Below the pieces are notes generated by a model that worked only from the letters and a program-made list of their open reading frames with translations, was not told the DNA's origin and ran no database searches. This document shows, one piece after another, positions 1 through 8,699 of a DNA stretch of 45,974 nucleotides. This DNA is from UBA4738 sp002413305. GTDB lineage: Bacteria > Actinomycetota > UBA4738. The position numbers and the translations under genes were made by a program. The stretch spans positions 1-45,974 of the forward strand of contig DAIUAM010000027.1 of assembly GCA_036847185.1 (NCBI GenBank), read 5' to 3'. How positions within the stretch are numbered: the stretch's first letter is position 1; each line of letters opens with the position of its first letter.

Positions 1-300
1 CGCTTTCGTTTCCCTGCAACGGGCCTTCGTTTCATTGTGCCAGCCACCAAGACCATCCCCTCTCGCCTGTCCTGTCCCCAGGATCTGGCGACGGGTCGTG
101 GTCATCGCGACCACATCTTCACCTTCCTCAGGATCTGCTAGGTCGCGCGCGCGTGGCTAGCTACAAGCGCTAGTTGGAAGCGCACGGCATCGCGTTGCCG
201 TAGATCGGAACCGGTACTCCGAACGAGCCACCCGATCGGCGACGAGCGCGTCGCGGATCACTCTGACCGGCGCGCATTTCTCACTTCCATTCCGTGCAGA
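1..300. other. Gene-free left edge
   Basis: I see no convincing coding frame, RNA gene or strong hairpin here. The stretch lies beyond the stop codon of the cyclase gene on the minus strand and may hold its 3' end and the flank of a gene outside the window. Confidence 0.4.
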
Positions 301-3300
301 TCACGGTCCGGCTTCCCTGTCCGCCCCTACGGCGATCGGAGCGCTTGCGGCGGCGCGGTTGAGCCGATCCGTCCACGGCCGGGCGCGGAGCCGTTCGAAG
401 ATCTCTCGCGCCTCGGCGAGCAGCGTCCCAGCCTCATCCGCCCGGCCCTGACCCACGAGCCACTCACCGTGCTCCAGGAGCGTCACGCCCAGCCAGAGCA
501 GGGCTCCCATCTCACGGAACGCCGAGGCGGCCGAGACGAATCCGGATCGGACCGGGTCGGGCTCTCCGCCGAGGGCGGCCAGCCTCGCGGCGAACCGGGA
601 CCCGTGCGCACGCAGGTACGGCGTGAGGTCTCCGGGACGGAGCGAATCGATCTCCCCTAGCAGCTGTTCGACCTTGGCCGTTTCCTCCAGCGCGAACGCC
701 GCCTCGATCGCCTGGACGAGCCCCTCCTTCACCGTCACATTGACGATCCCCAGCTCGCCCCGCGCGCCGTAGGCTTCCTCACCCGCGGCCAGCGCCTCGG
801 AGAGGCGCCCTTCGGCCCGGAGGACCCCCGCCTGCTGTCCGCGGTAGATGACTCTGGTCTGCACGTCCTGGGAGGACGCCATCTCGGGCACACGCAGCAG
901 CACCCGCCTTGCCCTCTCGAGATCGCCGCGGTTGACGTGAATGGCGCACGCGAACAGCAGCTCCACGAGCGTGCCCGAGGTGAGGTCAGTGGTCTCCAGC
1001 AATTCGTCGGCGGCCGACACCGCCTCGTCCCATCGGCCCAGCCAGGCGAACGCGCTGACATCCGTCGCGCGGATCCGGAGCTCGGCGGCGCGGTTTCCGG
1101 TCCGCCTGGCCAGCTCCAGACCCTCGGCGTTGTAGCGCAGCCCCGCGTCGAACCGGTCCACATCGGCCATGAACGCGTTGAGGTTCTGGTATGCGCGCAG
1201 CGCTGCCCCCGACAGGTCGTCCTCCAGGGCAACAGCCAGGGCCTTCTCGGTGAGCGTCACCCCTTCCTCGGAGCGTCCCAGCCCGGCGAGGATGTTCCCC
1301 TTCGTCTGGAGCGCGTGCGAGAACACCTCCCTGAGCCGGAGGGCCTCGGAGATCCCGAGGGCGAGCTCGGTGCGCTGCAGCGCGCGCTCGCTCTGCCCCA
1401 TGAAGAACAGGAGCCGGCCGATCTGGGCCGCCAGGGTCGCCAGATCCGCGTCCGGCTCCTCGGTGGACAGGACCTCGAACGCCGCCTCCATCCGCTCGAC
1501 GGCCTCCTCGATCCGATCCTCCTTCTGCCACATCACCTCGGCCAGGGCTGCCGAGACCCGGGCAGCGGGGTGGGTGAGGCCGATCGAGTCGAACAGGGCC
1601 TTGGCTCGATCGAAGTGCGCACGCGCCTCCGCCGCGCGAACCCCGGTCCACGCCATCCGGCCAGCCCGCTCGTGCAGCTCTGCACTCTCGAGCGGCTCGT
1701 CGGTCAGCTCCATGGCCTGCTCGAAGTAGCGCTGGGCCTCATCGGCCGCGGCCAGGGAGGCTGCCCGCTCTCCCGCCCTGGCCAGCATGTCGCGGGCCCT
1801 GGTCTTGATCTGTGATGCGTCCGAGCCGTTGGGATCTGCCCTGTATGCGGCCATGAAGTGCGAGGCGAGGACCTCGACGATCTCCTCTTCCTCACCAGAC
1901 CACGTCGAGACGATGAAGTCTGTGGTCCGAAGGTGCTTGGCCTTGCGTTCCTTGTTCGAAAGCGTCTCGTAGGCCACGGTCTTCAACAGGTCCTGGAGGA
2001 AGCCGTACTGGCCGCGCTCCGGGGACCGGGGATCCGACTGCAGGGACAAGACCTCCTTGCGGACCAGCGAAGCGAGCAACGGCTCCAGCTCGGGCTCGGG
2101 AAGGTCGGCCACCGCCGCCAGCCCGGCCGAGAAGAAGGTCTTTCCGAGGACGGCCGCGTCCTGGACCAGTTGGCGCTCGTGGGATGACAGCCCGTCGAGG
2201 CGCGCGGCGATCAGCCCGTGGAGGCTCTCCGGGACCTCGAGGGAGTCGATCGGGCCCGTGGGGACGTAGACCGACCCCTCCTGAGCGAGCAACCCGCGGT
2301 CCAGGAGCATCCGGACCGTCTCCACGGCGTACAAGGGGATGCCCTGGGCGCGGTCCAGGATCCGGCCGGCGAGGTCGGCGGGAAGGCCCGGCACCAAGCC
2401 GTGCAGCAGCTCGGCCATGGCCTCGGGCGACAGCGGTTCCAGGTAGAGCGACGTGAAGTTGCGCTTGCCGGCCCCCCATGTGGGGTGCCGCTCCAGGAAC
2501 TCCGGGCGAGCCAGGGTGAGCACGAAGATCGGGAAGGTCCGGCTCCACTCCAGCAGGTACTCGACGAAGTCGACGAGCGAGGAGTCCGCCCACTGCATGT
2601 CCTCGAACACCAGGACGACGGGGTTCTTCTGCGCAAGGCGCTCGAAGAACAACCGCCACGCGGCGAACAGGTCCTCCCGGTCGGGAGCGGTGCGATCCTC
2701 CAGGCCCAGCAGGTGGGCCAGGCGGGGTTCGATCCACCGGCGTTCTTCCTGGTCTGGGACGTGCTCCTCGACGGCCGCGCGGAGCTTGGCCAGGGCGGAG
2801 TCCGTCGGTTCGGCCTCGGCGATGCGGGCGCGCATCTTCACCATGTCGGCCAGGGCCCAGTAGGCCACCCCCTCCCCGTACGCCAGGCACCGACCCCGGT
2901 GGTAGTAGGTGATCTGGGGCAGCCCGTCGAAGTACTTGTAGAACTCCCACGACAGCCGGGACTTGCCGATCCCGGCGAGCCCGGTGATCGACAGCAGATG
3001 GCTCCTGCGGTCCTCCGAGGTGGCGAAGAACAGCTCCTTGGCCGTTCGAAGCTCGCGATCGCGGCCCACGAAGGGCGCCTCCAGGCCGGTCGACTTCAGG
3101 CCGCCCCGTGCGCCCGCCACGACCCTCACCGCCCGCCACAGCGGCATGGCCTCGGCCTTGCCTTTCATCTGGTGGGATCCGGCGTCCTCGTAGACGATGG
3201 CCGCCTCGGTAGCCCGCATCGTGGACTCCTCCACGAACACCGCTCCAGGCTCCGCCGCCGATTGGACCCGGGACGCGGTGTTCACCAGGTCCCCGGCCAC

Positions 3301-3873
3301 CATCCCCTGGCCCTCGGCCCTGAGATTCACGGCCGCCTCCCCGGTGAGGACCCCGGCTCTTGCCCTGAGTTCGGGCGCTCCCACCTCGGCCCCGAGCTCG
3401 GCGACGGCCTTGGTCAGGTCGAGCGCAGCGCGGACTGCCCGCTCGGCGTCGTCCTCGGTGGCGACCGGGGTGCCCCACACGGCCATCACCGCATCGCCGA
3501 TGAATTTCTCGATGGTGCCGCCGTAGCGGGTGATCAGGGTGCGGCAGATATCGAAGTACCGGGTCAGGAGATCGCGGACCTCCTCGGCGTCGCGAGACTC
3601 CGAAAGCGTCGTGAACCCCACCAGATCGGCGAACAGGATCGAGACCAGGCGGCGCTCTGAGACGGCGGCCACGCGTGGGGGGTGCGAAGCGGTCGATGAC
3701 GAGACCGATGGTGAAGTCGGTGGGGCGATCAGCGCCCCGCAATCACCGCAGAACTTCATCCCCGGAGTGTTTGGCTTTCCGCACGAATCGCAGATCACGG
3801 CCAGAGGATGGCCGCACTCTCCGCAGAACTTACGACCAGCCTCGTTTTCGAAGCCGCAGTTCGAGCACATCAT
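301..3873 (-). CDS. Zinc-ribbon / class III nucleotide cyclase / AAA ATPase / TPR regulator
   Basis: A 1190-residue multidomain signalling protein. Residues 3-47 hold two zinc ribbons (CSNCG...CGECG and CDSCG...CGDCG). Residues about 74-240 are a class III adenylate/guanylate cyclase domain with both metal-binding aspartates visible (FADLVGF and IGDAVMAVWG) and the NTASR transition-state segment. A Walker A (GLAGIGKS, near residue 300) and Walker B-like LVFEDMQWAD follow, typical of an AAA_16/STAND ATPase. The C-terminal half is helical TPR-like repeats. It probably makes cAMP in the cytoplasm under control of the ATPase/TPR sensor; the ligand is unknown. Two adjacent ATG codons follow a G-rich ribosome site, so the start is 3873 or 3870; an upstream GTG at 3906 seems less likely. 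Family known; signal and product are inference. Confidence 0.9.
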   Translation of the reverse strand: MMCSNCGFENEAGRKFCGECGHPLAVICDSCGKPNTPGMKFCGDCGALIAPPTSPSVSSSTASHPPRVAAVSERRLVSILFADLVGFTTLSESRDAEEVRDLLTRYFDICRTLITRYGGTIEKFIGDAVMAVWGTPVATEDDAERAVRAALDLTKAVAELGAEVGAPELRARAGVLTGEAAVNLRAEGQGMVAGDLVNTASRVQSAAEPGAVFVEESTMRATEAAIVYEDAGSHQMKGKAEAMPLWRAVRVVAGARGGLKSTGLEAPFVGRDRELRTAKELFFATSEDRRSHLLSITGLAGIGKSRLSWEFYKYFDGLPQITYYHRGRCLAYGEGVAYWALADMVKMRARIAEAEPTDSALAKLRAAVEEHVPDQEERRWIEPRLAHLLGLEDRTAPDREDLFAAWRLFFERLAQKNPVVLVFEDMQWADSSLVDFVEYLLEWSRTFPIFVLTLARPEFLERHPTWGAGKRNFTSLYLEPLSPEAMAELLHGLVPGLPADLAGRILDRAQGIPLYAVETVRMLLDRGLLAQEGSVYVPTGPIDSLEVPESLHGLIAARLDGLSSHERQLVQDAAVLGKTFFSAGLAAVADLPEPELEPLLASLVRKEVLSLQSDPRSPERGQYGFLQDLLKTVAYETLSNKERKAKHLRTTDFIVSTWSGEEEEIVEVLASHFMAAYRADPNGSDASQIKTRARDMLARAGERAASLAAADEAQRYFEQAMELTDEPLESAELHERAGRMAWTGVRAAEARAHFDRAKALFDSIGLTHPAARVSAALAEVMWQKEDRIEEAVERMEAAFEVLSTEEPDADLATLAAQIGRLLFFMGQSERALQRTELALGISEALRLREVFSHALQTKGNILAGLGRSEEGVTLTEKALAVALEDDLSGAALRAYQNLNAFMADVDRFDAGLRYNAEGLELARRTGNRAAELRIRATDVSAFAWLGRWDEAVSAADELLETTDLTSGTLVELLFACAIHVNRGDLERARRVLLRVPEMASSQDVQTRVIYRGQQAGVLRAEGRLSEALAAGEEAYGARGELGIVNVTVKEGLVQAIEAAFALEETAKVEQLLGEIDSLRPGDLTPYLRAHGSRFAARLAALGGEPDPVRSGFVSAASAFREMGALLWLGVTLLEHGEWLVGQGRADEAGTLLAEAREIFERLRARPWTDRLNRAAASAPIAVGADREAGP

Positions 3874-4127
3874 CCCACCCCCCAAGAGCGATGCCCCACG
3901 CCTCACGAAGGGTACCGCGAGCGCGAGGCGTGGAACACGCTGAGAACGGAGGCGGCCTGACTCAGGAATGTGCCCGCTGCTCCTTCAGCCTCCGAATGGT
4001 TATCCGTGGCAGCTCTAGGATGTCCTGTTGTCGGTCGGTCGGTCGGGTCGAAGGGGGGCGGCGGGCAGGAGCCCGAGCGGAGTGTCCCCACTTTCGGCCG
4101 GCCTGTCTACCCTATCCCTCCCGACCC

Positions 4128-4156
4128 TTGACGAAGCGACTCGCCCTCCTGATACT
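4128..4156 (+). promoter_or_regulatory. Sigma-70-like promoter for the HTH-membrane protein
   Basis: TTGACG (4128-4133), a 17-base spacer and GATACT (4151-4156) lie about 70 bases before the ATG at 4226. This is the only good -35/-10 pair I see in the 350-base divergent gap from 3874 to 4225. A short TCGG tandem run near 4030 has no evident role. Confidence 0.5.
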
Positions 4157-4225
4157 CAGGCCAGCGGGCTTCGTCTTGGCCGCCGAACCGCGACGGCAAC
4201 CCAACCAGCCCGACGCTGCGACCAA

Positions 4226-5704
4226 ATGACCTCATCGGCTCCGGCCACCGACGTTGCCGCCGCACTCCGCCAGGCTCGCGAGGGGCGCGGCGAGACTGTT
4301 CCCCTTGCTTCGGAGCGGTTGCATATCTCAGCCGAGTACCTCGACGGGCTGGAGTCCGACGCGCCGCTGACCTCCTACCCGAGCCCCACCTACGCCCGTC
4401 TCTTCCTGAAGGCCTACGCGCGGTATCTCGAACTGGACCCGGACCCTCTGCTCGAGGCCTTCGCTGCGAAGCACGCCACCGACGCGGTCCGGCCGGAGAA
4501 ACTCTCGCCGGAGGGTGCGAAGCTGCCCCGGCAACGGGTGGGGCGGTACGGCTCCCGCATCCCGCCTCCCCCGAAGCCGAGCCCGCCGAAGCGGCGCAGG
4601 CGGCATCCGGTCGCCGAAGCCCGAACGGCGGCCGTGGCCGGCTTCCTCAGCCTGTGGAACCGGACCGGCCGGGATGCGGGCGACGATGAGATCCCCGACC
4701 AGGTGCCGGTCACGATGTCGCACGGCCGGCGGGTCGTCTCGGTGCGGGGCCGGATTCGATCCCAGCGCGTCACCCGCGCCGCGATCGTGGCCGTCGCGCT
4801 CCTGCTGGTGGCCGGGCTCCTGGTCGGCGCCACCGCGATCGCCCACACCTTCGTCTTCGCCTCGAAGCCGGCCCCCAGCCCGCCGCCGACCGCCGCGCCC
4901 AGCCCGACCCCGGCGCTTACCTTCCTTCCTCGCGGCGGTCGAACGATCTTCCCGAACTTCCGTGTCGTGGCGTTCTCCGGCGCGTCGAAGACGCAGGCGC
5001 TCGGCATCCTCGGGGTCGGTCCGGCCGACGCGGCCACCCGCCTGGAGCGCCAGGCGGACCAGTACGCGGTCTCGGGGCGGCCCGTCCTGCCGGCGATGGA
5101 GCTGATCGTCGACGTGGCCTCCAGCGACCCGGGCCCCGACGGTAAGTACCGCAACCGTGTGGCGAGCTCAGTCATCGACGAGTACCTGGCTGCGGCCCGC
5201 GCCGCGAAGATGCTGCTGGTCCTCGACCTGCAGCCCGGGCGGGCAGACTTCCTCGCTGAGGCGAAACACTTCCAGCACTTTCTCGAACAGCCCGACGTGG
5301 GCCTGGCCATCGAGCCCGAATGGAGCGTCGGCTCCTTCCAGGTTCCCGGCAAGGTGCTCGGCTCGGTGGACGGCCCGACCGTGAACAAACTCCAGAGCTA
5401 CCTGGGCGGGCTCGTGGCCAACCGCGGCCTGCCGCAGAAGCTATTCGTCGTCCACCAGTTCAGCGACAGCATGGTCCGGGACCCTCGGAGCGTCCTGCCG
5501 GTCCACGGGGTCGCCACGGTGGTCTGCGTCGACGGCTACGGGACGAGTTCGAACAAGATCGCGAAGTACCGGCTGTTCGAGGGCGACTACCGCAAGGGCA
5601 TCGATCGTGGGCTGAAGCTGTACTACCGGCACGACACCGACCTGATGACGCCGAAGATGGCCCTCGGCATCGACCCGGCGCCGGACCTCGTCGTTTACCA
5701 GTAG
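4226..5704 (+). CDS. RodZ-like HTH, single-pass membrane protein with large extracellular domain
   Basis: A 492-residue protein. Residues about 10-80 (VAAALRQAREGRGETVPLAS... and SPTYARLFLKAYARYL) match the Cro/C1-type HTH_25 domain of RodZ-like proteins. A basic, proline-rich linker leads to one transmembrane helix at about 184-211, then a Pro/Ala linker and a C-terminal domain of about 250 residues with alternating beta/alpha character (LPAMELIVDV, MLLVLDLQPG, VGLAIEPEW, KLFVVHQF, VATVVCVDGYG). That pattern resembles a TIM-barrel domain usually seen in exported actinobacterial lipoproteins. RodZ organises MreB at the membrane; here the outside domain is not the RodZ C-terminal domain, so a cell-wall role is inference. 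The frame is open from 4028, but upstream residues look non-coding; ATG 4226 starts just before the conserved HTH. Confidence 0.8.
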   Translation: MTSSAPATDVAAALRQAREGRGETVPLASERLHISAEYLDGLESDAPLTSYPSPTYARLFLKAYARYLELDPDPLLEAFAAKHATDAVRPEKLSPEGAKLPRQRVGRYGSRIPPPPKPSPPKRRRRHPVAEARTAAVAGFLSLWNRTGRDAGDDEIPDQVPVTMSHGRRVVSVRGRIRSQRVTRAAIVAVALLLVAGLLVGATAIAHTFVFASKPAPSPPPTAAPSPTPALTFLPRGGRTIFPNFRVVAFSGASKTQALGILGVGPADAATRLERQADQYAVSGRPVLPAMELIVDVASSDPGPDGKYRNRVASSVIDEYLAAARAAKMLLVLDLQPGRADFLAEAKHFQHFLEQPDVGLAIEPEWSVGSFQVPGKVLGSVDGPTVNKLQSYLGGLVANRGLPQKLFVVHQFSDSMVRDPRSVLPVHGVATVVCVDGYGTSSNKIAKYRLFEGDYRKGIDRGLKLYYRHDTDLMTPKMALGIDPAPDLVVYQ

Positions 5705-5715
5705 TGCCGGGCCTG

Positions 5716-5721
5716 TAGGCT
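5716..5721 (+). promoter_or_regulatory. -10 box giving a near-leaderless transcript of the exonuclease gene
   Basis: TAGGCT ends 9 bases before the GTG at 5731, and no Shine-Dalgarno sequence lies between. Transcription starting 7-10 bases after the box would give an mRNA beginning at or next to the start codon. I see no clear -35. Confidence 0.45.
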
Positions 5722-5730
5722 CGGCGCACG

Positions 5731-6627
5731 GTGACGCACCGCGTGTTCCTGGACACCTCGAGCCTGATGTACCGGGCGTTCTTCTCCACGCCGACCACGG
5801 TCGTCTCGAAGGACGGTCGTCCGGTCAACGCCATGCACGGGTACCTGGACATGACGTCACGCCTGATCGGCTCGCGCCACCCCGACGAGGCCGTGCACTG
5901 CTACGACGACGACTGGCGGCCGGCACCGAGGGTTCGCGCCTACGCCGGCTACAAAGCCCACCGCCCGCCGGACCCGGAGGGCCTTCCCGAGCAGTTCGAC
6001 CTGCTGCGCGAAGTGCTGAACGCGTTCGGGCTTCCGCAGGCGGAGGCGCCGGCGTGGGAGGCGGAGGACGCCATCGGCTCGCTGTGCGCACAGATGCCCA
6101 AGGGCGACCGGGCCGAGATCGTGACGGGCGACCGCGACCTGATCCAGCTCGTCCGCGACCCGGACGTGTGCGTGCTGTTCACGCTCCGCGGTGTCTCGGA
6201 CCTGTTGGTGTTGGACGAGGCCGGCGTCCTGCAGAAGTACGGTGTGCCCGCGTCCCGGTACGCGGAGTTCGCGACCCTGCGCGGCGACCCCTCGGACGGC
6301 CTGCCGGGCGTGCGGGGGGTCGGGGAGAAGACCGCCCGGGCCCTGGTCCAGACGTACCCGTCGCTCGACGCGATGGTCGAGGACGCGCTCCGCGAGCGCC
6401 GGACCGGCAAGCCACTCCAACGTTCGCCCTCGCTCCGCGCCACGATCGCAGCCTCCGTGGAGTACCTGGAGGCCATGCGGAAGGTTGTACCGATCCGCAC
6501 CGACCTGGAGGTTCGAACCTGGTCGGGCGGGCGCGATGACGCGAAGCTCGAGGAGCTGGCCGACCGGTACGCGGTCGGCGGCCCCGCGCGCCGGCTTCGG
6601 GCGGTCCTCCGAGGCGAGTCGAACTGA
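5731..6627 (+). CDS. 5'-3' exonuclease (PolI N-terminal / FEN family, stand-alone)
   Basis: A 298-residue stand-alone 5'-nuclease related to the N-terminal domain of DNA polymerase I, expected to remove 5' flaps or RNA primers with two metal ions. Acidic metal ligands are visible in FLDTSSLMYRAFF, the AEDAIG segment near residue 110, and VTGDRDLIQLV. The YKAHRPP segment is the usual helical-arch substrate contact. The helix-hairpin-helix stretch GDPSDGLPGVRGVGEKTA carries SDG where SDN is common. No polymerase domain follows. The GTG start is supported by the -10 box at 5716. It sits between the HTH protein and the YyaL gene with its own promoter, so an operon is not implied. Confidence 0.9.
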   Translation: MTHRVFLDTSSLMYRAFFSTPTTVVSKDGRPVNAMHGYLDMTSRLIGSRHPDEAVHCYDDDWRPAPRVRAYAGYKAHRPPDPEGLPEQFDLLREVLNAFGLPQAEAPAWEAEDAIGSLCAQMPKGDRAEIVTGDRDLIQLVRDPDVCVLFTLRGVSDLLVLDEAGVLQKYGVPASRYAEFATLRGDPSDGLPGVRGVGEKTARALVQTYPSLDAMVEDALRERRTGKPLQRSPSLRATIAASVEYLEAMRKVVPIRTDLEVRTWSGGRDDAKLEELADRYAVGGPARRLRAVLRGESN

Positions 6628-6660
6628 CCTGCGACCGGAACAGATCCGGCGGCAGCCCAC

Positions 6661-6666
6661 TAGCAT
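6661..6666 (+). promoter_or_regulatory. -10 box of the YyaL-like gene
   Basis: TAGCAT ends 9 bases before the ATG at 6676, with no ribosome site between them. It repeats the geometry seen before the exonuclease, cupin, aldo/keto reductase and FAH genes. Confidence 0.45.
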
Positions 6667-6675
6667 CGATGGCAG

Positions 6676-8691
6676 ATGAGCGACGAACGTCCCACGAACC
6701 GGCTGGCCGGCGAGGCCAGCCCCTACCTCCTCCAGCACGCCCACAACCCGGTGGACTGGTACCCCTGGGGCGAGGAGGCCCTGGCCCGCGCGCGTGATCA
6801 GGACCGGCCGGTCCTGCTCTCGATCGGCTACGCGGCCTGCCACTGGTGCCATGTCATGGAGCGCGAATCGTTCGAGGACCCCGAGACCGCCGGGCTGATG
6901 AACGCGAACTTCGTGTGCGTCAAGGTGGACCGGGAGGAGCGCCCCGACCTCGACGCGATCTACATGGACGCGGTGCAGTCGATGACCGGGCACGGCGGCT
7001 GGCCGATGACGGTGTTCCTCACGCCGGACGGCGAACCGTTCTTCGCGGGCACGTACTTCCCGGACGAACCGAGGCACGGCATGCCGGCCTTCACCCAGGT
7101 GCTGGACGCGGTCGCGGCCGCGTGGCGCGAGCAACGGCCGCAGGTGCACGAGCAGGGCAAGCGGGTGGTGGCCGGCATCGGCCGGATGTCGGCGCTTCAC
7201 GGGTCGCAGGGTCAGCTGTCCGAAGAGGTCCTGCGGTCCGCGTTCGAGGGCGCGCGGGCGTCGTTCGACCCGCAGTGGGGTGGGTTCGGGGGCGCACCGA
7301 AGTTCCCGCAACCGATGACGCTCGAGTTCCTGCTCCGGTGCCACCTCCGCGGGTACGAAGGCGCGGTGGAGATGGCTGGCACGACGTTGGACCGCATGGC
7401 GTGGGGCGGGATGTACGACCAGGTCGGCGGTGGATTCCACCGCTACTCGGTCGACGAACGGTGGCACGTCCCGCACTTCGAGAAGATGCTGTACGACAAC
7501 GCCCAGCTCGCGCGGGTGTATCTCCATGCGTGGCAGGTCACCGGCGTCGACCGGTACCTGGCGGTCGCGGTCGAGACGCTCGACTACCTGCTCCGCGAGA
7601 TGCGGCACGCGGACGGCGGGTTCTGCTCCTCCCAGGACGCCGATTCCGAGGGGGTCGAAGGGAAGTTCTTCGTGTGGTCGTGGGACGAGCTGGTGGCTCT
7701 TGCCGGCGAACAGGTGGCTGAGGGGCTCGGCGCGACACTGGAAGGCAACTGGGAGGGCGCCAACGTCCTGTGGAGGCCGTATCCGATGCCGGACGACGCT
7801 GTCGGGGCGGTGGCGACCGCGCGACCGCGACTGTTCGAGGCGCGGGAGCAGCGGGTTCCGCCCTCGACGGACGACAAGGTACTGGCCGCCTGGAACGGTC
7901 TGGCGATCGTGGCGTTCGCCGAAGCCGGTAGGGTGCTGGAGGAACCCCGCTACGTCGAGGCCGCCCTCCGGGCGCTGGGGTTCGTGCAAGAGCATCTGGT
8001 GGACGGAGGCGGGAGGCTCCATCGCTCCTGGCGGGACGGGACGCTCGGGCCGCCGGGCTTCCTCGACGATCACGCGGCCATGGGGCTCGCCGCGCTGGCC
8101 GTGTACGAGACGACGTTCGACCTGGAGGCATTCCGGTTCGCCCGACGGTTGGCCGACGACTTGGTCCGGCTCTTCGCCGACCCGGACCGGGGCGGGTTCT
8201 TCCAGACCGGGTCGGATGCGGAAGCGCTGGTGGTCCGGCCGAAGGAGCTGTTCGACAATGCCGTGCCGTCGGGGAACTCGATGGGCGCGGAGCTCCTGGA
8301 GCGGCTGGCCATGCTCACCGGCGAGGCGGAATACGAACGGGCCGCCGGTGGCGCGCTCGGACTGGTGAAGGACCTCATGGAGCGGTGGCCGTTGGGGTTC
8401 GGCCATGCGCTCACCGCGCTCGACCTGTACCTGGGGCCGTCCCGCGAGATCGCCATCGTCGGCGACCCGGCCGAACCGGCGACGCGCAAGCTGCTGGCCG
8501 AGGTTCGAAGCCGGTACCTGCCGAACGCGGTGGTCGCCGCGTCACCGCCGGGGCCGGCGTCTCGAGACATCGAGCTCCTCCGGGACCGGCCCATGGTCGA
8601 CGGGAGGGCGACCGCCTACGTCTGCGAGCGCTTCGTCTGCCAGCTGCCGGTGACCGAGCCGGCCGAGCTGGCGGCGCAGCTTGCCAGCTGA
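6676..8691 (+). CDS. DUF255/YyaL thioredoxin-like protein (SSP411 family)
   Basis: A 671-residue protein of the family that includes Bacillus YyaL and mammalian SPATA20. The N-terminal about 170 residues are a thioredoxin-like DUF255 domain: family opening NRLAGEASPYLLQHAHNPVDW, redox motif CHWCHVM near residue 57, then VDREERPDLD and GGWPMTVFLTPDG. The rest resembles an alpha/alpha toroid glycosidase-like fold (GGAPKFPQP, FEKMLYDNAQL, SQDADSEG). Length and motif order are normal and nothing is truncated. The biochemical role of the family is not settled. The next gene begins 8 bases after the stop, so co-transcription with threonine synthase is likely. Confidence 0.92.
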   Translation: MSDERPTNRLAGEASPYLLQHAHNPVDWYPWGEEALARARDQDRPVLLSIGYAACHWCHVMERESFEDPETAGLMNANFVCVKVDREERPDLDAIYMDAVQSMTGHGGWPMTVFLTPDGEPFFAGTYFPDEPRHGMPAFTQVLDAVAAAWREQRPQVHEQGKRVVAGIGRMSALHGSQGQLSEEVLRSAFEGARASFDPQWGGFGGAPKFPQPMTLEFLLRCHLRGYEGAVEMAGTTLDRMAWGGMYDQVGGGFHRYSVDERWHVPHFEKMLYDNAQLARVYLHAWQVTGVDRYLAVAVETLDYLLREMRHADGGFCSSQDADSEGVEGKFFVWSWDELVALAGEQVAEGLGATLEGNWEGANVLWRPYPMPDDAVGAVATARPRLFEAREQRVPPSTDDKVLAAWNGLAIVAFAEAGRVLEEPRYVEAALRALGFVQEHLVDGGGRLHRSWRDGTLGPPGFLDDHAAMGLAALAVYETTFDLEAFRFARRLADDLVRLFADPDRGGFFQTGSDAEALVVRPKELFDNAVPSGNSMGAELLERLAMLTGEAEYERAAGGALGLVKDLMERWPLGFGHALTALDLYLGPSREIAIVGDPAEPATRKLLAEVRSRYLPNAVVAASPPGPASRDIELLRDRPMVDGRATAYVCERFVCQLPVTEPAELAAQLAS

Positions 8692-8699
8692 CCGTCCCG

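Noticed and set aside
1892..3742. 616-residue open frame on the minus strand inside the cyclase gene
   Set aside because: Arg/Gly/Pro-rich composition with no domain; a shadow of the real gene caused by GC-rich third positions. The same applies to other long frames inside real genes.
4030..4050. TCGG tandem repeat in the divergent gap
   Set aside because: Only about four units, no symmetry to a promoter, no second copy nearby.
5857..8406. 849-residue minus-strand frame opposite the exonuclease and YyaL genes
   Set aside because: Antisense to two genes with clear families, with no recognisable motif of its own.
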